A DNA stretch of 64,000 nucleotides from Candidatus Thiodiazotropha endolucinida. Lineage in GTDB: Bacteria; Pseudomonadota; Gammaproteobacteria; Chromatiales; Chromatiaceae. The position numbers and the translations under genes were made by a program. The DNA lies in contig NZ_MARB01000005.1 in the NCBI RefSeq assembly GCF_001715975.1, positions 1-64,000 of the forward strand. The letters run 5' to 3'. The notes under the pieces are model-generated. The model did not search any database. It saw only the letters and a program-made list of their open reading frames with translations, and had not been told where the DNA came from. Of the stretch, positions 42,471 to 50,890 are shown one piece after another. The first letter of the stretch is position 1. Each line of letters starts with the position of its first letter.

Positions 42471-43772
42471 TTACATGAAGTGTTTCTTGATACCGATGCC
42501 AAACAGGTGGACACTCGATTCATAATCACCATTGACGGCGCTGGTACCGTTGGTTTCGCCGGCATCCGGTGCCGCATGAACGAACGTTGGATCGATATCC
42601 AGCGTTCTGTCATCGAATTTGACATACATATAACCGGCATCGATGGTCCAGCCGTTGCTCAGGGTGTGTCCCACTCCCAGGCTGAAGAGTTGGCGATCCG
42701 CATCGGGTATGCGAGGGCTGTAAAACTTATCATCCTGCGGCGTTTCATCGAACGTGTATCCGATGCGCAGTTGGGTTGCCTGGCTGAAGTCGTAGCTGAT
42801 ACCGATCCGGTAGGCATTGGCGTCATCCCATTGGTTGAGACTGGTGACGATATTGGTGCCCAGTTGATCCTGGTCGACGACGAGGGTATCGAATGAACTC
42901 CAGCCCGTTCGCGTGACATCGAACTCAATGGCGAGTTTGTCAGTAGTTTGGTTTCTGACCCCAACCTGCAGACGCCAGGGTAATTTGAGATCGGCATTTA
43001 CCTTGTTTGTCAGAAAAGAGGGTAACGCACCCGCCGGCAGATCGACCGTGCCCTCTATCGGAATATTTGCCTCTGAGTGGTAACTGCCTCCAAAGCTCCA
43101 TCTGCCCTGGTCGACCATGAACCCCAGATTGAAGCCCACGCCGCGACCGTCACCTTCCAGGTCTGCTGCAGGATTCGAGCCCGGCATGCCGGCATTGATA
43201 TCACCGTTGAAGATGACTTCGCGCATCCAGTAGTAGTCGACACCGCCTGAGAGGCTGGCTTTATCGTTTATTTTATAAGCAACACTGGGAGAGAAGGCGA
43301 CAATTTCCAGTTTGCTCTGTGTCGGTATGGTGGTACCGGGTGGATACTGCGCATCGAAGGTCCCAGCGGGCCATTCGGTTTCCAAGCCAAAAGGGGCGTT
43401 GACCGACAGGCCGAGAGACCAGGTTTCATTGAGTTGGGTAAAGGCAGTAAAGGCGGGAATTGCGACGACATCATTGGCCTCACTGTCGACGGTTCCGGAG
43501 CCGGTATCGACACTCAGATCGGGTTCAACCAACAGCAGGCCAAGCTCTATGGCGCTGCCGGTATGAAATGCCATTGCTGCAGGATTATAGGCGATCGCTG
43601 AGAGTGAATCAGGGTTTGCAACCATGGCATTGGAGAGGGCGAGGCCGGTTATATTCAACTCGGGAACCGCAAACCCTGACGCCTGGGCAGTCTGATTCAT
43701 GGCCAACAGGGCGGCACTGCAGGCCAGCGCCAGTCGAGAAATTTGAAGGGTCTTCTTGTAATGTGTCCGCAT
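42471..43772 (-). CDS. Outer-membrane FadL/TodX-family transporter
   Basis: ATG 43772 has a gaggaaat ribosome site and gives a 433-residue precursor with a signal peptide cut after Q-A-S (near 30). The mature N-terminus G-F-A-V-P-E-L-N-I-T-G-L-A-L matches the plug region of FadL-type porins. N-P-A-A-M-A-F follows and beta-strands with alternating aromatic residues run to a C-terminal phenylalanine near the end. It imports long-chain fatty acids or other hydrophobic compounds. Single-gene unit with its own terminator; divergent from the LysR gene, but 325 bases apart. Confidence 0.93.
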   Translation of the reverse strand: MRTHYKKTLQISRLALACSAALLAMNQTAQASGFAVPELNITGLALSNAMVANPDSLSAIAYNPAAMAFHTGSAIELGLLLVEPDLSVDTGSGTVDSEANDVVAIPAFTAFTQLNETWSLGLSVNAPFGLETEWPAGTFDAQYPPGTTIPTQSKLEIVAFSPSVAYKINDKASLSGGVDYYWMREVIFNGDINAGMPGSNPAADLEGDGRGVGFNLGFMVDQGRWSFGGSYHSEANIPIEGTVDLPAGALPSFLTNKVNADLKLPWRLQVGVRNQTTDKLAIEFDVTRTGWSSFDTLVVDQDQLGTNIVTSLNQWDDANAYRIGISYDFSQATQLRIGYTFDETPQDDKFYSPRIPDADRQLFSLGVGHTLSNGWTIDAGYMYVKFDDRTLDIDPTFVHAAPDAGETNGTSAVNGDYESSVHLFGIGIKKHFM

Positions 43773-44097
43773 ATTTCCTCCGCCGTGATTATCAATTATT
43801 GTTTGCCTGTCCCGATCACCCCTGCATACTTGTCGGTGAGCCAGGCCGTTCTGCTGCGACATAGACGTACCCACTGGGGCCGCATTGCGACTGATTTTGT
43901 GAGGCTAGAGGATTTTTCATCGAATTACCATGTTTTCAAGACCTGAATTTACATCTTGAGCGGTGCTTTCCATAACGTTTTCATCCTATATCGCCTCATC
44001 CCTGCCAGTTTGCCTTAACAACTCCCATAGCCTGATGAGATATGGTATAAATTGAGTTTATCTAGATTAAAGGCTGGTTGATAGGACCATAAATACA
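43773..44097. other. Divergent promoter region between fadL and lysR
   Basis: About 325 bases with no supported gene. A TATAAAT at about 44050 could be a -10 element for the LysR gene. No clear palindromic operator was found, though LysR proteins often bind in such divergent gaps. Confidence 0.4.
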
Positions 44098-45006
44098 ATG
44101 GCGGATCGAAGATTACAAGTTTTTCATACGGTTGCGCGTCTATTAAGTTTCACCAAAGCGGCGGAGACCCTGCATATGACTCAGCCGGCCGTGACCTTCC
44201 AGGTACGCCAGCTTGAGGAGTATTTCAATACCCGCCTGTTTGACCGTACCCATAATCGCATCAGCCTGACAGATGCTGGTGAACGTGTGTATGAGTACGC
44301 TGACCGGATTTTTGATCTCTATGCCGATATGGAAAACTCCGTTCGTGAGATGACGGGTGAAATCAGGGGGGCACTGACAATTGGCGCCAGTACAACGATC
44401 GCCGAATATATGCTGCCCGCGCTACTGGGTGATTTCGGTGCCCGTTACCCGGAGGTCACCATCCACTTGCGGGTCTCTAACTCAGAAGGCATCGTCTCGA
44501 TGGTCGAGAACAACACAATCGATCTGGGTGTTGTCGAAGCCCCCGTCGGCAATAAGAATCTGGTAGTGGAGATGTGTCGTGAAGATCATCTTGTTGCGAT
44601 CGTGCCACCCAATCATGACCTGGCCAATCATGAATCGGTAGATATAAAGAAACTGCTTGGATACCCGTTTATTTGCCGGGAAGAGGGGTCGGGCACCCGG
44701 GAAGTGATTAATGAGTATCTTGAAAACAACTCCTGCGATACTGCAATGGACATCTCTATGGAACTGGGCAGTCCGGAAGCGGTGAAAGGGGCGGTTGAAG
44801 CGGGGATGGGGGTTTCCGTGGTCTCCCGTGCCACCATCCAGAAAGAGTTGAAACTGGATACCTTGCGCGCCATCAATCTGGTGCCGAAACTGGAGCGTCC
44901 TTTCTCGTTCGTTCATCAAAAGCAGAAATTCCGGCTGCGCGCCATGGAAGAGTTGCTCGATTTTGCCAGGGGTTATTGTGAAGATCACGCCGAGGAGCAG
45001 CTCTAG
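44098..45006 (+). CDS. LysR-family transcriptional regulator
   Basis: A 302-residue regulator. The winged helix-turn-helix occupies residues 1-60 (F-T-K-A-A-E-T-L-H-M-T-Q-P-A-V-T) and the periplasmic-binding-protein-like effector domain about 90-295, with the typical G-S-P-E-A-V-K-G-A-V-E-A-G-M-G-V segment near 222-237. Relatives include regulators of CO2 fixation and sulfur or selenium genes, but I cannot assign a ligand. It is divergent from fadL and followed by a 31-nt repeat. Confidence 0.92.
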   Translation: MADRRLQVFHTVARLLSFTKAAETLHMTQPAVTFQVRQLEEYFNTRLFDRTHNRISLTDAGERVYEYADRIFDLYADMENSVREMTGEIRGALTIGASTTIAEYMLPALLGDFGARYPEVTIHLRVSNSEGIVSMVENNTIDLGVVEAPVGNKNLVVEMCREDHLVAIVPPNHDLANHESVDIKKLLGYPFICREEGSGTREVINEYLENNSCDTAMDISMELGSPEAVKGAVEAGMGVSVVSRATIQKELKLDTLRAINLVPKLERPFSFVHQKQKFRLRAMEELLDFARGYCEDHAEEQL

Positions 45007-45022
45007 AATATGACATTACAGC

Positions 45023-45053
45023 AGGGCCGTTAGGATTAGTGTTAACAGGCCCT
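45023..45053 (+). repeat. Dispersed 31-nt palindromic repeat, copy 4
   Basis: Right arm ACAGGCCCT and centre AGGATTAGTGTTA match copy 1; the left arm is AGGGCCGTT. It lies 16 bases after the lysR stop. Confidence 0.78.
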
Positions 45054-45114
45054 GGCAGCCAGGTCATTGTGACAGCGTTGTCTTATCGATAAAGAGGCAG
45101 AGGACGGAATCATT

Positions 45115-45498
45115 GTGCATTTTGTTCCAAAACAGCAGAAACTAGCGGCTGACCAGCAGCGGTTACTGGACCTCTTCGATCGGTTGGACTCTCAGCAACG
45201 ACAGACCCTGCTCTCCTTTGCCGCTTTTCTGTCGAGTCAGGAGAGTGTCGAGAGTGAGCCGGAGGAAGAGGGGATTCATGAACCAAAGCAGATCGAACGG
45301 CCTCAGGAGGAGTCTGTTGTGAAGGCCATCAAGCGTCTTTCAGAAAGCTATTTCATGCTCGAAAGAGAACGGTTGCTTGATGAAACGTCGTCATTGATGA
45401 TGGCCCATATGATGCAGGGACGTGATGCCGAATCGGTCATCGATGAGTTGGAGGCACTGTTTGCCCGGCACTACCAAAATTATCTTGATGATCGTTAA
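45115..45498 (+). CDS. Conserved-looking helical protein of unknown function
   Basis: A 127-residue protein from GTG 45115. It is acidic and helical: an N-terminal Gln/Leu-rich region (about 8-35) that could bind a partner, an acidic linker (about 42-65), and a C-terminal helix pair with Met-rich sequence S-S-L-M-M-A-H-M-M. No signal peptide or membrane helix. It lies 35 bases before the AI-2E family gene in the same direction, so they are probably co-transcribed. I do not recognise a family. Confidence 0.65.
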   Translation: MHFVPKQQKLAADQQRLLDLFDRLDSQQRQTLLSFAAFLSSQESVESEPEEEGIHEPKQIERPQEESVVKAIKRLSESYFMLERERLLDETSSLMMAHMMQGRDAESVIDELEALFARHYQNYLDDR

Positions 45499-45533
45499 CA
45501 GACCCTCGGTAGTGCCTTCAAGTAGGTAGTCCT

Positions 45534-46604
45534 ATGCAGGTTGTAACAAATTGGTTCAAGCGTTACTTTTCCGATCCTCAGATCGTCTTCCTGACGCTTT
45601 TTCTGCTGCTCTTTTTTGGTGTCGTCATCACCATGGGGGATATGCTCGCTCCGGTATTGGCGAGCATCGTTATTGCCTATCTGCTGGAGGGTATTATCTC
45701 TCAGTTGGAGAAACGCTTATTTCCAAGGTTTCCCTCAGTACTGATTGTATTCATCCTGTTCCTGTTGTTTGTCACGCTGGTCATGTTTGGCCTGATGCCG
45801 CTCCTGTCCAACCAGGTGACAGAGTTTCTGCAGCAGTTGCCAATCATGATTTCCATGGGGCAACAAGCACTGATGCAACTGCCGGAACGCTATCCCGATC
45901 TGATACCTCAGGAGCAGGTCGATCAGCTTATCCAACAGATAAGGAATGAGATAGCCTCATTTGCACAGCAGGCCGTCACCTGGTCCCTCGCCTCGGTCGT
46001 CGGTGTGATCACATTGATCGTCTACCTGATTCTGATGCCGCTGCTGGTGTTCTTTTTTTTGAAGGACAAACACCTGATCATCGATTGGTTTGTGATGTAT
46101 CTGCCCAGGCATCGACGCTTTGCAGGTACGGTTTGGAACGATGTGGATAAACAGATAGCCAACTATGTCAGGGGTAAGTTCTGGGAAATCGTCATTATCT
46201 GGGCGGTCAGCTTCGTCACATTCAGATTGCTTGGATTGAATTATGCTCTTCTGCTGTCAATGATGGTGGGGCTTTCGGTGATCATTCCATACATCGGGGC
46301 GGCTGTGGTCACTATCCCTGTACTCTTCATAGCCTGGTTTCAATGGGGCTGGAGCAGTGACTTTGCGTGGCTGGCCGTGGCTTATTTCGTCATCCAGGCG
46401 TTGGACGGTAATGTGCTGGTGCCTCTGTTGTTTTCCGAGGTGGTCAATCTGCACCCGGTTGCGATCATAGTATCCATCCTGGTGTTTGGCGGATTCTGGG
46501 GCTTTTGGGGTGTTTTTTTCGCAATTCCCCTGGCCACATTGGTACAGGCTGTTTTGGTCGCTTGGCCGAAGAGAATCGAGGAAGAGGTGATTGACAGGCC
46601 CTAA
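45534..46604 (+). CDS. AI-2E family membrane transporter (PerM/YdgG-like)
   Basis: A 356-residue membrane protein with the family layout. It has two paired hydrophobic segments at about 17-85, a helical cytoplasmic loop, and C-terminal membrane helices around the conserved P-Y-I-G-A-A-V and Q-x-L-D-G-N-V-L-V-P motif near 288-297. Members have been linked to export of small molecules or sodium-coupled transport; the substrate here is unknown. The last codons (I-D-R-P-stop) are formed by a half copy of the dispersed palindrome, so the repeat has rewritten the C-terminus. Confidence 0.92.
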   Translation: MQVVTNWFKRYFSDPQIVFLTLFLLLFFGVVITMGDMLAPVLASIVIAYLLEGIISQLEKRLFPRFPSVLIVFILFLLFVTLVMFGLMPLLSNQVTEFLQQLPIMISMGQQALMQLPERYPDLIPQEQVDQLIQQIRNEIASFAQQAVTWSLASVVGVITLIVYLILMPLLVFFFLKDKHLIIDWFVMYLPRHRRFAGTVWNDVDKQIANYVRGKFWEIVIIWAVSFVTFRLLGLNYALLLSMMVGLSVIIPYIGAAVVTIPVLFIAWFQWGWSSDFAWLAVAYFVIQALDGNVLVPLLFSEVVNLHPVAIIVSILVFGGFWGFWGVFFAIPLATLVQAVLVAWPKRIEEEVIDRP

Positions 46605-46647
46605 TGTGGTGTAACGCATTAAGGCTTCATATCAGCGTTACACCACA
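46605..46647. repeat. 13-bp inverted repeat hairpin
   Basis: Arms TGTGGTGTAACGC (46605-46617) and its exact complement (46635-46647) with a 17-base loop, directly after the AI-2E gene stop. A diverged left half of the dispersed palindrome follows at 46660-46681. Possible terminator without a T-run. Confidence 0.75.
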
Positions 46648-46698
46648 CCAGCTTGCGCCAGGGCTGTAGGATTAGCGTAAATTTATCGCCTGGCCATT

Positions 46699-46893
46699 TC
46701 AGGCCGTCTTCTTGGTGTTGATTCCGAACAGTGTCCACAGGGGACAAAAGGAGACGAGGCCGGTGACCAGGGGAACCGCACCGATTGCGCCCCACCAATT
46801 GATGGGGTCACTCAGAAGAAAACCCCAGGCGAGAATCGCCAAGCCTGCGACGATTCGGATTATTCGTTCAATACTACCGATATTTTGAGTCAT
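46699..46893 (-). CDS. DUF2892 (YgaP-like) small membrane protein
   Basis: A 64-residue protein. After N-I-G-S-I-E-R-I-I-R it has two hydrophobic helices (about 13-27 and 35-52) with a short W-W-G-A-I-G-A-V-P loop and the conserved C-P-L-W near the end. This matches the membrane segment of E. coli YgaP, where it is joined to a rhodanese domain; here it stands alone. A gagcgg-like ribosome site precedes the ATG. A CRP-type palindrome and a Crp/Fnr gene lie upstream, which suggests direct regulation. Confidence 0.88.
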   Translation of the reverse strand: MTQNIGSIERIIRIVAGLAILAWGFLLSDPINWWGAIGAVPLVTGLVSFCPLWTLFGINTKKTA

Positions 46894-47009
46894 GATCCGC
46901 TCCTTAATTTATTGACTGGTCAAAAGCGATACGCCCCCACTAAATGGATGTGCTACGAGCATCCCGGCGTCGTTGAGGATTGAGCATACCTGGAGCAATC
47001 AGCGTAGTA

Positions 47010-47024
47010 TGTGACAAAGTCACA
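47010..47024. promoter_or_regulatory. CRP-type palindromic operator candidate
   Basis: TGTGACAAAGTCACA is a perfect dyad with TGTGA and TCACA half-sites separated by 5 bases, one less than classic CRP sites. It lies 117 bases before the DUF2892 start and 24 bases after the stop of the Crp/Fnr gene, whose recognition helix has the CRP-like R-E-x-x-x-R pattern. Confidence 0.55.
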
Positions 47025-47047
47025 CACTGCCATGTATGGTTGAGTCG

Positions 47048-47728
47048 TTACTCAGTGCTTTTGTCATTCAGATGATCCCGGTCCTCCAGGGTTATTGCAC
47101 CCCGGGTGATTGAGATCAAACCCTGTTGCTCGAAGTCCTTTAATATTCGACTCACCACTTCACGGGAAGTGCCGAGATCGGAAGCAATCGATTGATGTGT
47201 GACCTGCATGCGGTTACTGCCATTGTCGGTATTCTGCAGCAGGTAGCCTGCGAGCCTGCGGTCCACCCGCCGGAAAGCGACCTCTTCGACGACGCTGATC
47301 ACATCACTGAGTCTTTCACTGATAAGTCGGAACAGATAATCTCTCCAGGCTTGCTCACTATTTGACCAGCGCACGACATCGGATGTCGATATGATCACGG
47401 CCTGTATTGGCTGTTCGCTGACGGCAAATGCTGGAAAGGGTTTTTGGCTCATGATACAGGAGGCGGTCAGGATGCAGCTTTCCCCGGGACCAATCCGATA
47501 GAGGGTAATCTCTCTGCCGTTTTCACCGATCTTATAGATCCTGGCGGTACCTTCAATCACCAGTGCCAGGTGGCTGCACTGCATGCCTTGCTGGCATATC
47601 GGCTCATCAGCTGGCAGATGTATGATTTTAGTACTGGCAAAAAAATGCCGCACGAAATCGGCATCCGCACACTGCAAAAAGTGAAACTGTCTGATTAGCT
47701 CATCAATGACTGCAGGGTCGGTTATCAT
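47048..47728 (-). CDS. Crp/Fnr-family transcriptional regulator (CRP-like recognition helix)
   Basis: A 226-residue regulator with an N-terminal cyclic-nucleotide-binding-type domain (about 15-135) and a C-terminal winged helix. The recognition helix T-S-R-E-V-V-S-R-I-L keeps the Arg, Glu and Arg of E. coli CRP that read TGTGA. Cys residues are scattered (for example Cys20, 45, 51), without an Fnr-type cluster. It faces the DUF2892 gene downstream, with a TGTGA-type palindrome between. The effector is unknown. Confidence 0.93.
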   Translation of the reverse strand: MITDPAVIDELIRQFHFLQCADADFVRHFFASTKIIHLPADEPICQQGMQCSHLALVIEGTARIYKIGENGREITLYRIGPGESCILTASCIMSQKPFPAFAVSEQPIQAVIISTSDVVRWSNSEQAWRDYLFRLISERLSDVISVVEEVAFRRVDRRLAGYLLQNTDNGSNRMQVTHQSIASDLGTSREVVSRILKDFEQQGLISITRGAITLEDRDHLNDKSTE

Positions 47729-47929
47729 GGTGGACGCAGGTTTGAGTGACGGCCCAATGTCTCACTATTGCTGATAGAGAGAAGATCATTCGACTCTACT
47801 ATAATTGGTGACGCTACGGAAACAAGTGCGGCAACAGGCTTTAATTGCACAGATTTGCTACACTTGTCCAGGCTTAATATGGTAATTTATGCACAAATGG
47901 TGGGGGTTTTATAACCCGGGCAATCGGGC

Positions 47930-50782
47930 ATGACAGATCCAAACGAAGAAGCGATTAAAATAAAAAAAGAACGGGTACGGTTGTTGTATGCAAACGGTAC
48001 GACGCTTATTATTGCCAACCTTATTGCCGGACTGATCTTCTTTTATCTAAACAGGGCCTGGGAAATCCCGTTGGGGTTGATCTGGGGTGGTTTGCTGACA
48101 GTGGTCCTGGTAGGTCAGACTGTGCTGACCTTAATTGTGCGCAGAAGTGCCCTGGAACGCATACAGATGTGGCGTTATGCGTTGTTGCCCGGCATTTTTA
48201 TGCTGGGATTGTTATGGGCCGCAGCACTGATCCATCTGCTGACCCATCCCATGGAGACCGATTACCTGGTCATAGACCTGGTATTGATCGGTACGGTTTT
48301 TCTGCTCACTGCATTGCTGCTGACCATAGATACCTTTTTCAGCATCATTTTCGTCCTGACCGCTTCCGCACTCGTGTTTCTCAGTATTTCAGGGAACAAA
48401 GATCTCGTATCCGATGAATTTCTGATCGGGATGATCGCCTATGCCTTGGCGTTGTTGATACTATCAGCCTGGATGATGGTGTATCAGCAGGGTTTTCTGC
48501 TGCTCGCCGCTAACCGCGTGTTGCTGCATGAACGCATGGTCGCTTCCGAGACCGAGCTCAGCGAAATGAGAAGTCGTCTGATCGTGGAGAATGATCAGCG
48601 ACAAACTGTGGAGCAGGAACTGTTCCTGGCCAAAGAGGCGGCTGAGAGTGCAAATCTCGCTAAGTCAGAGTTCCTGGCCACAATGAGCCATGAAATCAGG
48701 ACTCCGCTGAACGGCATCCTGCCGATCCTTGAAATGCTGTTGGAGACAAAACTGAATGGTGAACAAAAGCAATTTGTCACCACTGCGCTCAACTCTTCCC
48801 AGGTGTTGCTCAGTATCATCAACGATATTCTCGACTTCTCCAAGATCGAAGCGGGCAAGTTGGATCTGGAGTTTATTGATGTCACCTTAAAGGATGTCGT
48901 CAGTCAGGTGACGTCATTGATGAAAAATGCCGCTGATCGGCGCAGTTTGAAGCTTTCTTATAATATTGCCCGGGATGTGCCGAGAACCGTGCGTGGAGAT
49001 CCAATACGGCTTCGTCAGATCCTGACCAATCTGGTCAGCAATGCAGTTAAATTCACCGAGAAGGGCGAAGTCTCAGTGGAGGTTTCCACCCGTCAGTCGA
49101 CACGGACAGAGGTGGAATTGTTGTTTGCCGTCAGAGATACCGGTATGGGGATGTCGGATGAACACGTGCAGCGTCTTTTCGAACCGTTTTCTCAAGCTGA
49201 CGCATCGACCACCAGAAAACATGGTGGAACAGGATTGGGCCTGGTTATTTGTAAACGCCTGACCGAACTGATGGGGGGACGGATCGGCGTGAAGTCTCAG
49301 ATAGGAAGGGGGTCCTATTTCTGGTTTATTCTGCCGATGAGAAAGTCACTGCAGGAGATTCCTTCCAGCCGGCGAAATCTCAATGATATCCGCACCCTGT
49401 TGTTGGCCGAGAAAAATAGTTCTGAAATCAAGGTATTGGCGAATTCTCTAAAAGAACTGGGGATGATACTGGAGCAAACAGATGACCAGTACGATGCCCT
49501 CTCCAAGTTGAAAACGTCAGCAAATCTGGGCGCCAGTTGGCGCTATGAACTGCTCGTGATCGATGCTGACTTCACCAGTGTTAATCTGCTTCAGGTCGTC
49601 AATTCCGCACGTGAGATTGCCCACATGAGAGATGTCAATGTTTTGGCGATCAATGTTCCGGAAGAGAGCATCGAAACGCTCGAGGGCTTGTCGATAGAGT
49701 GTCTGAGCAGTAGCGGCAGAAGCAAGGACATCAAACAGCGGCTGTATAGAATCTTCGATGTGGAGCAAATATCGACGGCGTCCGCCACACCCGAAGAGAT
49801 TCCGGTACCGCGGTTGCCTGACGATCACTTGAACTGGCTTGACAAACAGGGTGGCGAGGAGAGTATCAGGCAGCCGGGGAGCGAGAGGGAGGAGGACCGC
49901 GAAGCAATGATGCAACACACCCAACTCGCAGGACGCGTGCTGGTGGTTGAGGATAACCCGGTCAATCAGGCGGTAGTGAAGAAAATGCTGGAAAAGGCGG
50001 GGCTTTCGCCGATAACAGCAAATGATGGCATGGAGGCGATGGAGGCTATGCACCAGGAGCAGTTCGATGTGGTCCTGATGGATTGCCAGATGCCGCGCAT
50101 GGATGGTTATGAGGCGACTGAGGCGATCAGGGACAGGGAGGCTACCCATGGACTGATGCGCACGCCGGTGATTGCCATGACTGCGAACGCCATGGCGGGG
50201 GATCGGGAAAAATGCCTGGCGGTCGGCATGGATGACTACCTCTCGAAGCCGGTCAAACCGGCTCAACTTGAGAATATGTTGCGTCAGTGGCTGCCTATGG
50301 AGGAGATGATCGGCCAGGCTGAGGAGCGATTGGTGGTGGAACAGGTCAGCGGTGGTGAAGAGATATCGATGGAATCAATCGATACATCCAGCGAAAGCTT
50401 GCAGAGCGAAGGAGACAGCAGTATGCCAGTCAGTGGCATGATAGACCGCACCGTTTTGGAGGAGTTGTATGAGATCATGGAGGACGAATTCGTTTCCGTA
50501 CTCGAGAGCTATCTAAAAAGTGCGCCCGGGCTCATGCATGGTATACGGGATGCCGTGAAGGATCGTGACATGGATGCCCTGGTGAAGTCAGCCCACCCGT
50601 TAAAATCGAGTAGTGCCAATGTGGGGGCGATGGAGCTCTCCATCCTTGCCCGGGAGCTGGAGTTCAAGGGGCGTCAGAACGATACCTCGGGATTGGTCAG
50701 CAATTACAACCAAACCGCAGATGTATATCGCCGGACCATTTCTGAACTGAAGACGATCATTGATCGGGGCAGTATTCATTAG
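47930..50782 (+). CDS. Membrane-bound hybrid sensor kinase with receiver and Hpt domains
   Basis: A 950-residue phosphorelay protein. About six membrane helices (about 25-195) form the sensor, followed by a coiled coil, HisKA with the phospho-site in M-S-H-E-I-R-T-P-L-N (His near 254), and HATPase (about 355-480; D-T-G-M-G-M and G-G-T-G-L-G-L). A degenerate receiver (about 490-620) comes next, then a full receiver (about 665-785; V-V-E-D-N-P-V-N-Q and V-L-M-D-C-Q-M-P) and a C-terminal Hpt domain (A-H-P-L-K-S-S-S near 887). The layout resembles BarA-type kinases. No response-regulator gene is adjacent. Confidence 0.94.
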   Translation: MTDPNEEAIKIKKERVRLLYANGTTLIIANLIAGLIFFYLNRAWEIPLGLIWGGLLTVVLVGQTVLTLIVRRSALERIQMWRYALLPGIFMLGLLWAAALIHLLTHPMETDYLVIDLVLIGTVFLLTALLLTIDTFFSIIFVLTASALVFLSISGNKDLVSDEFLIGMIAYALALLILSAWMMVYQQGFLLLAANRVLLHERMVASETELSEMRSRLIVENDQRQTVEQELFLAKEAAESANLAKSEFLATMSHEIRTPLNGILPILEMLLETKLNGEQKQFVTTALNSSQVLLSIINDILDFSKIEAGKLDLEFIDVTLKDVVSQVTSLMKNAADRRSLKLSYNIARDVPRTVRGDPIRLRQILTNLVSNAVKFTEKGEVSVEVSTRQSTRTEVELLFAVRDTGMGMSDEHVQRLFEPFSQADASTTRKHGGTGLGLVICKRLTELMGGRIGVKSQIGRGSYFWFILPMRKSLQEIPSSRRNLNDIRTLLLAEKNSSEIKVLANSLKELGMILEQTDDQYDALSKLKTSANLGASWRYELLVIDADFTSVNLLQVVNSAREIAHMRDVNVLAINVPEESIETLEGLSIECLSSSGRSKDIKQRLYRIFDVEQISTASATPEEIPVPRLPDDHLNWLDKQGGEESIRQPGSEREEDREAMMQHTQLAGRVLVVEDNPVNQAVVKKMLEKAGLSPITANDGMEAMEAMHQEQFDVVLMDCQMPRMDGYEATEAIRDREATHGLMRTPVIAMTANAMAGDREKCLAVGMDDYLSKPVKPAQLENMLRQWLPMEEMIGQAEERLVVEQVSGGEEISMESIDTSSESLQSEGDSSMPVSGMIDRTVLEELYEIMEDEFVSVLESYLKSAPGLMHGIRDAVKDRDMDALVKSAHPLKSSSANVGAMELSILARELEFKGRQNDTSGLVSNYNQTADVYRRTISELKTIIDRGSIH

Positions 50783-50890
50783 GGACTGTTAATGCCCTGG
50801 TTACGCGCCTAGTCAACCCTTGCTTATGGGGCAGGGTTCCGCCCTATATCCTTCGCCGCCGGTTTGGGCGGATCCCTATCCACCTAAGGC

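Noticed and set aside
49517-50266. 249-residue leftward frame
   Set aside because: Antisense to the receiver domain of the hybrid kinase; His/Arg-rich shadow composition.
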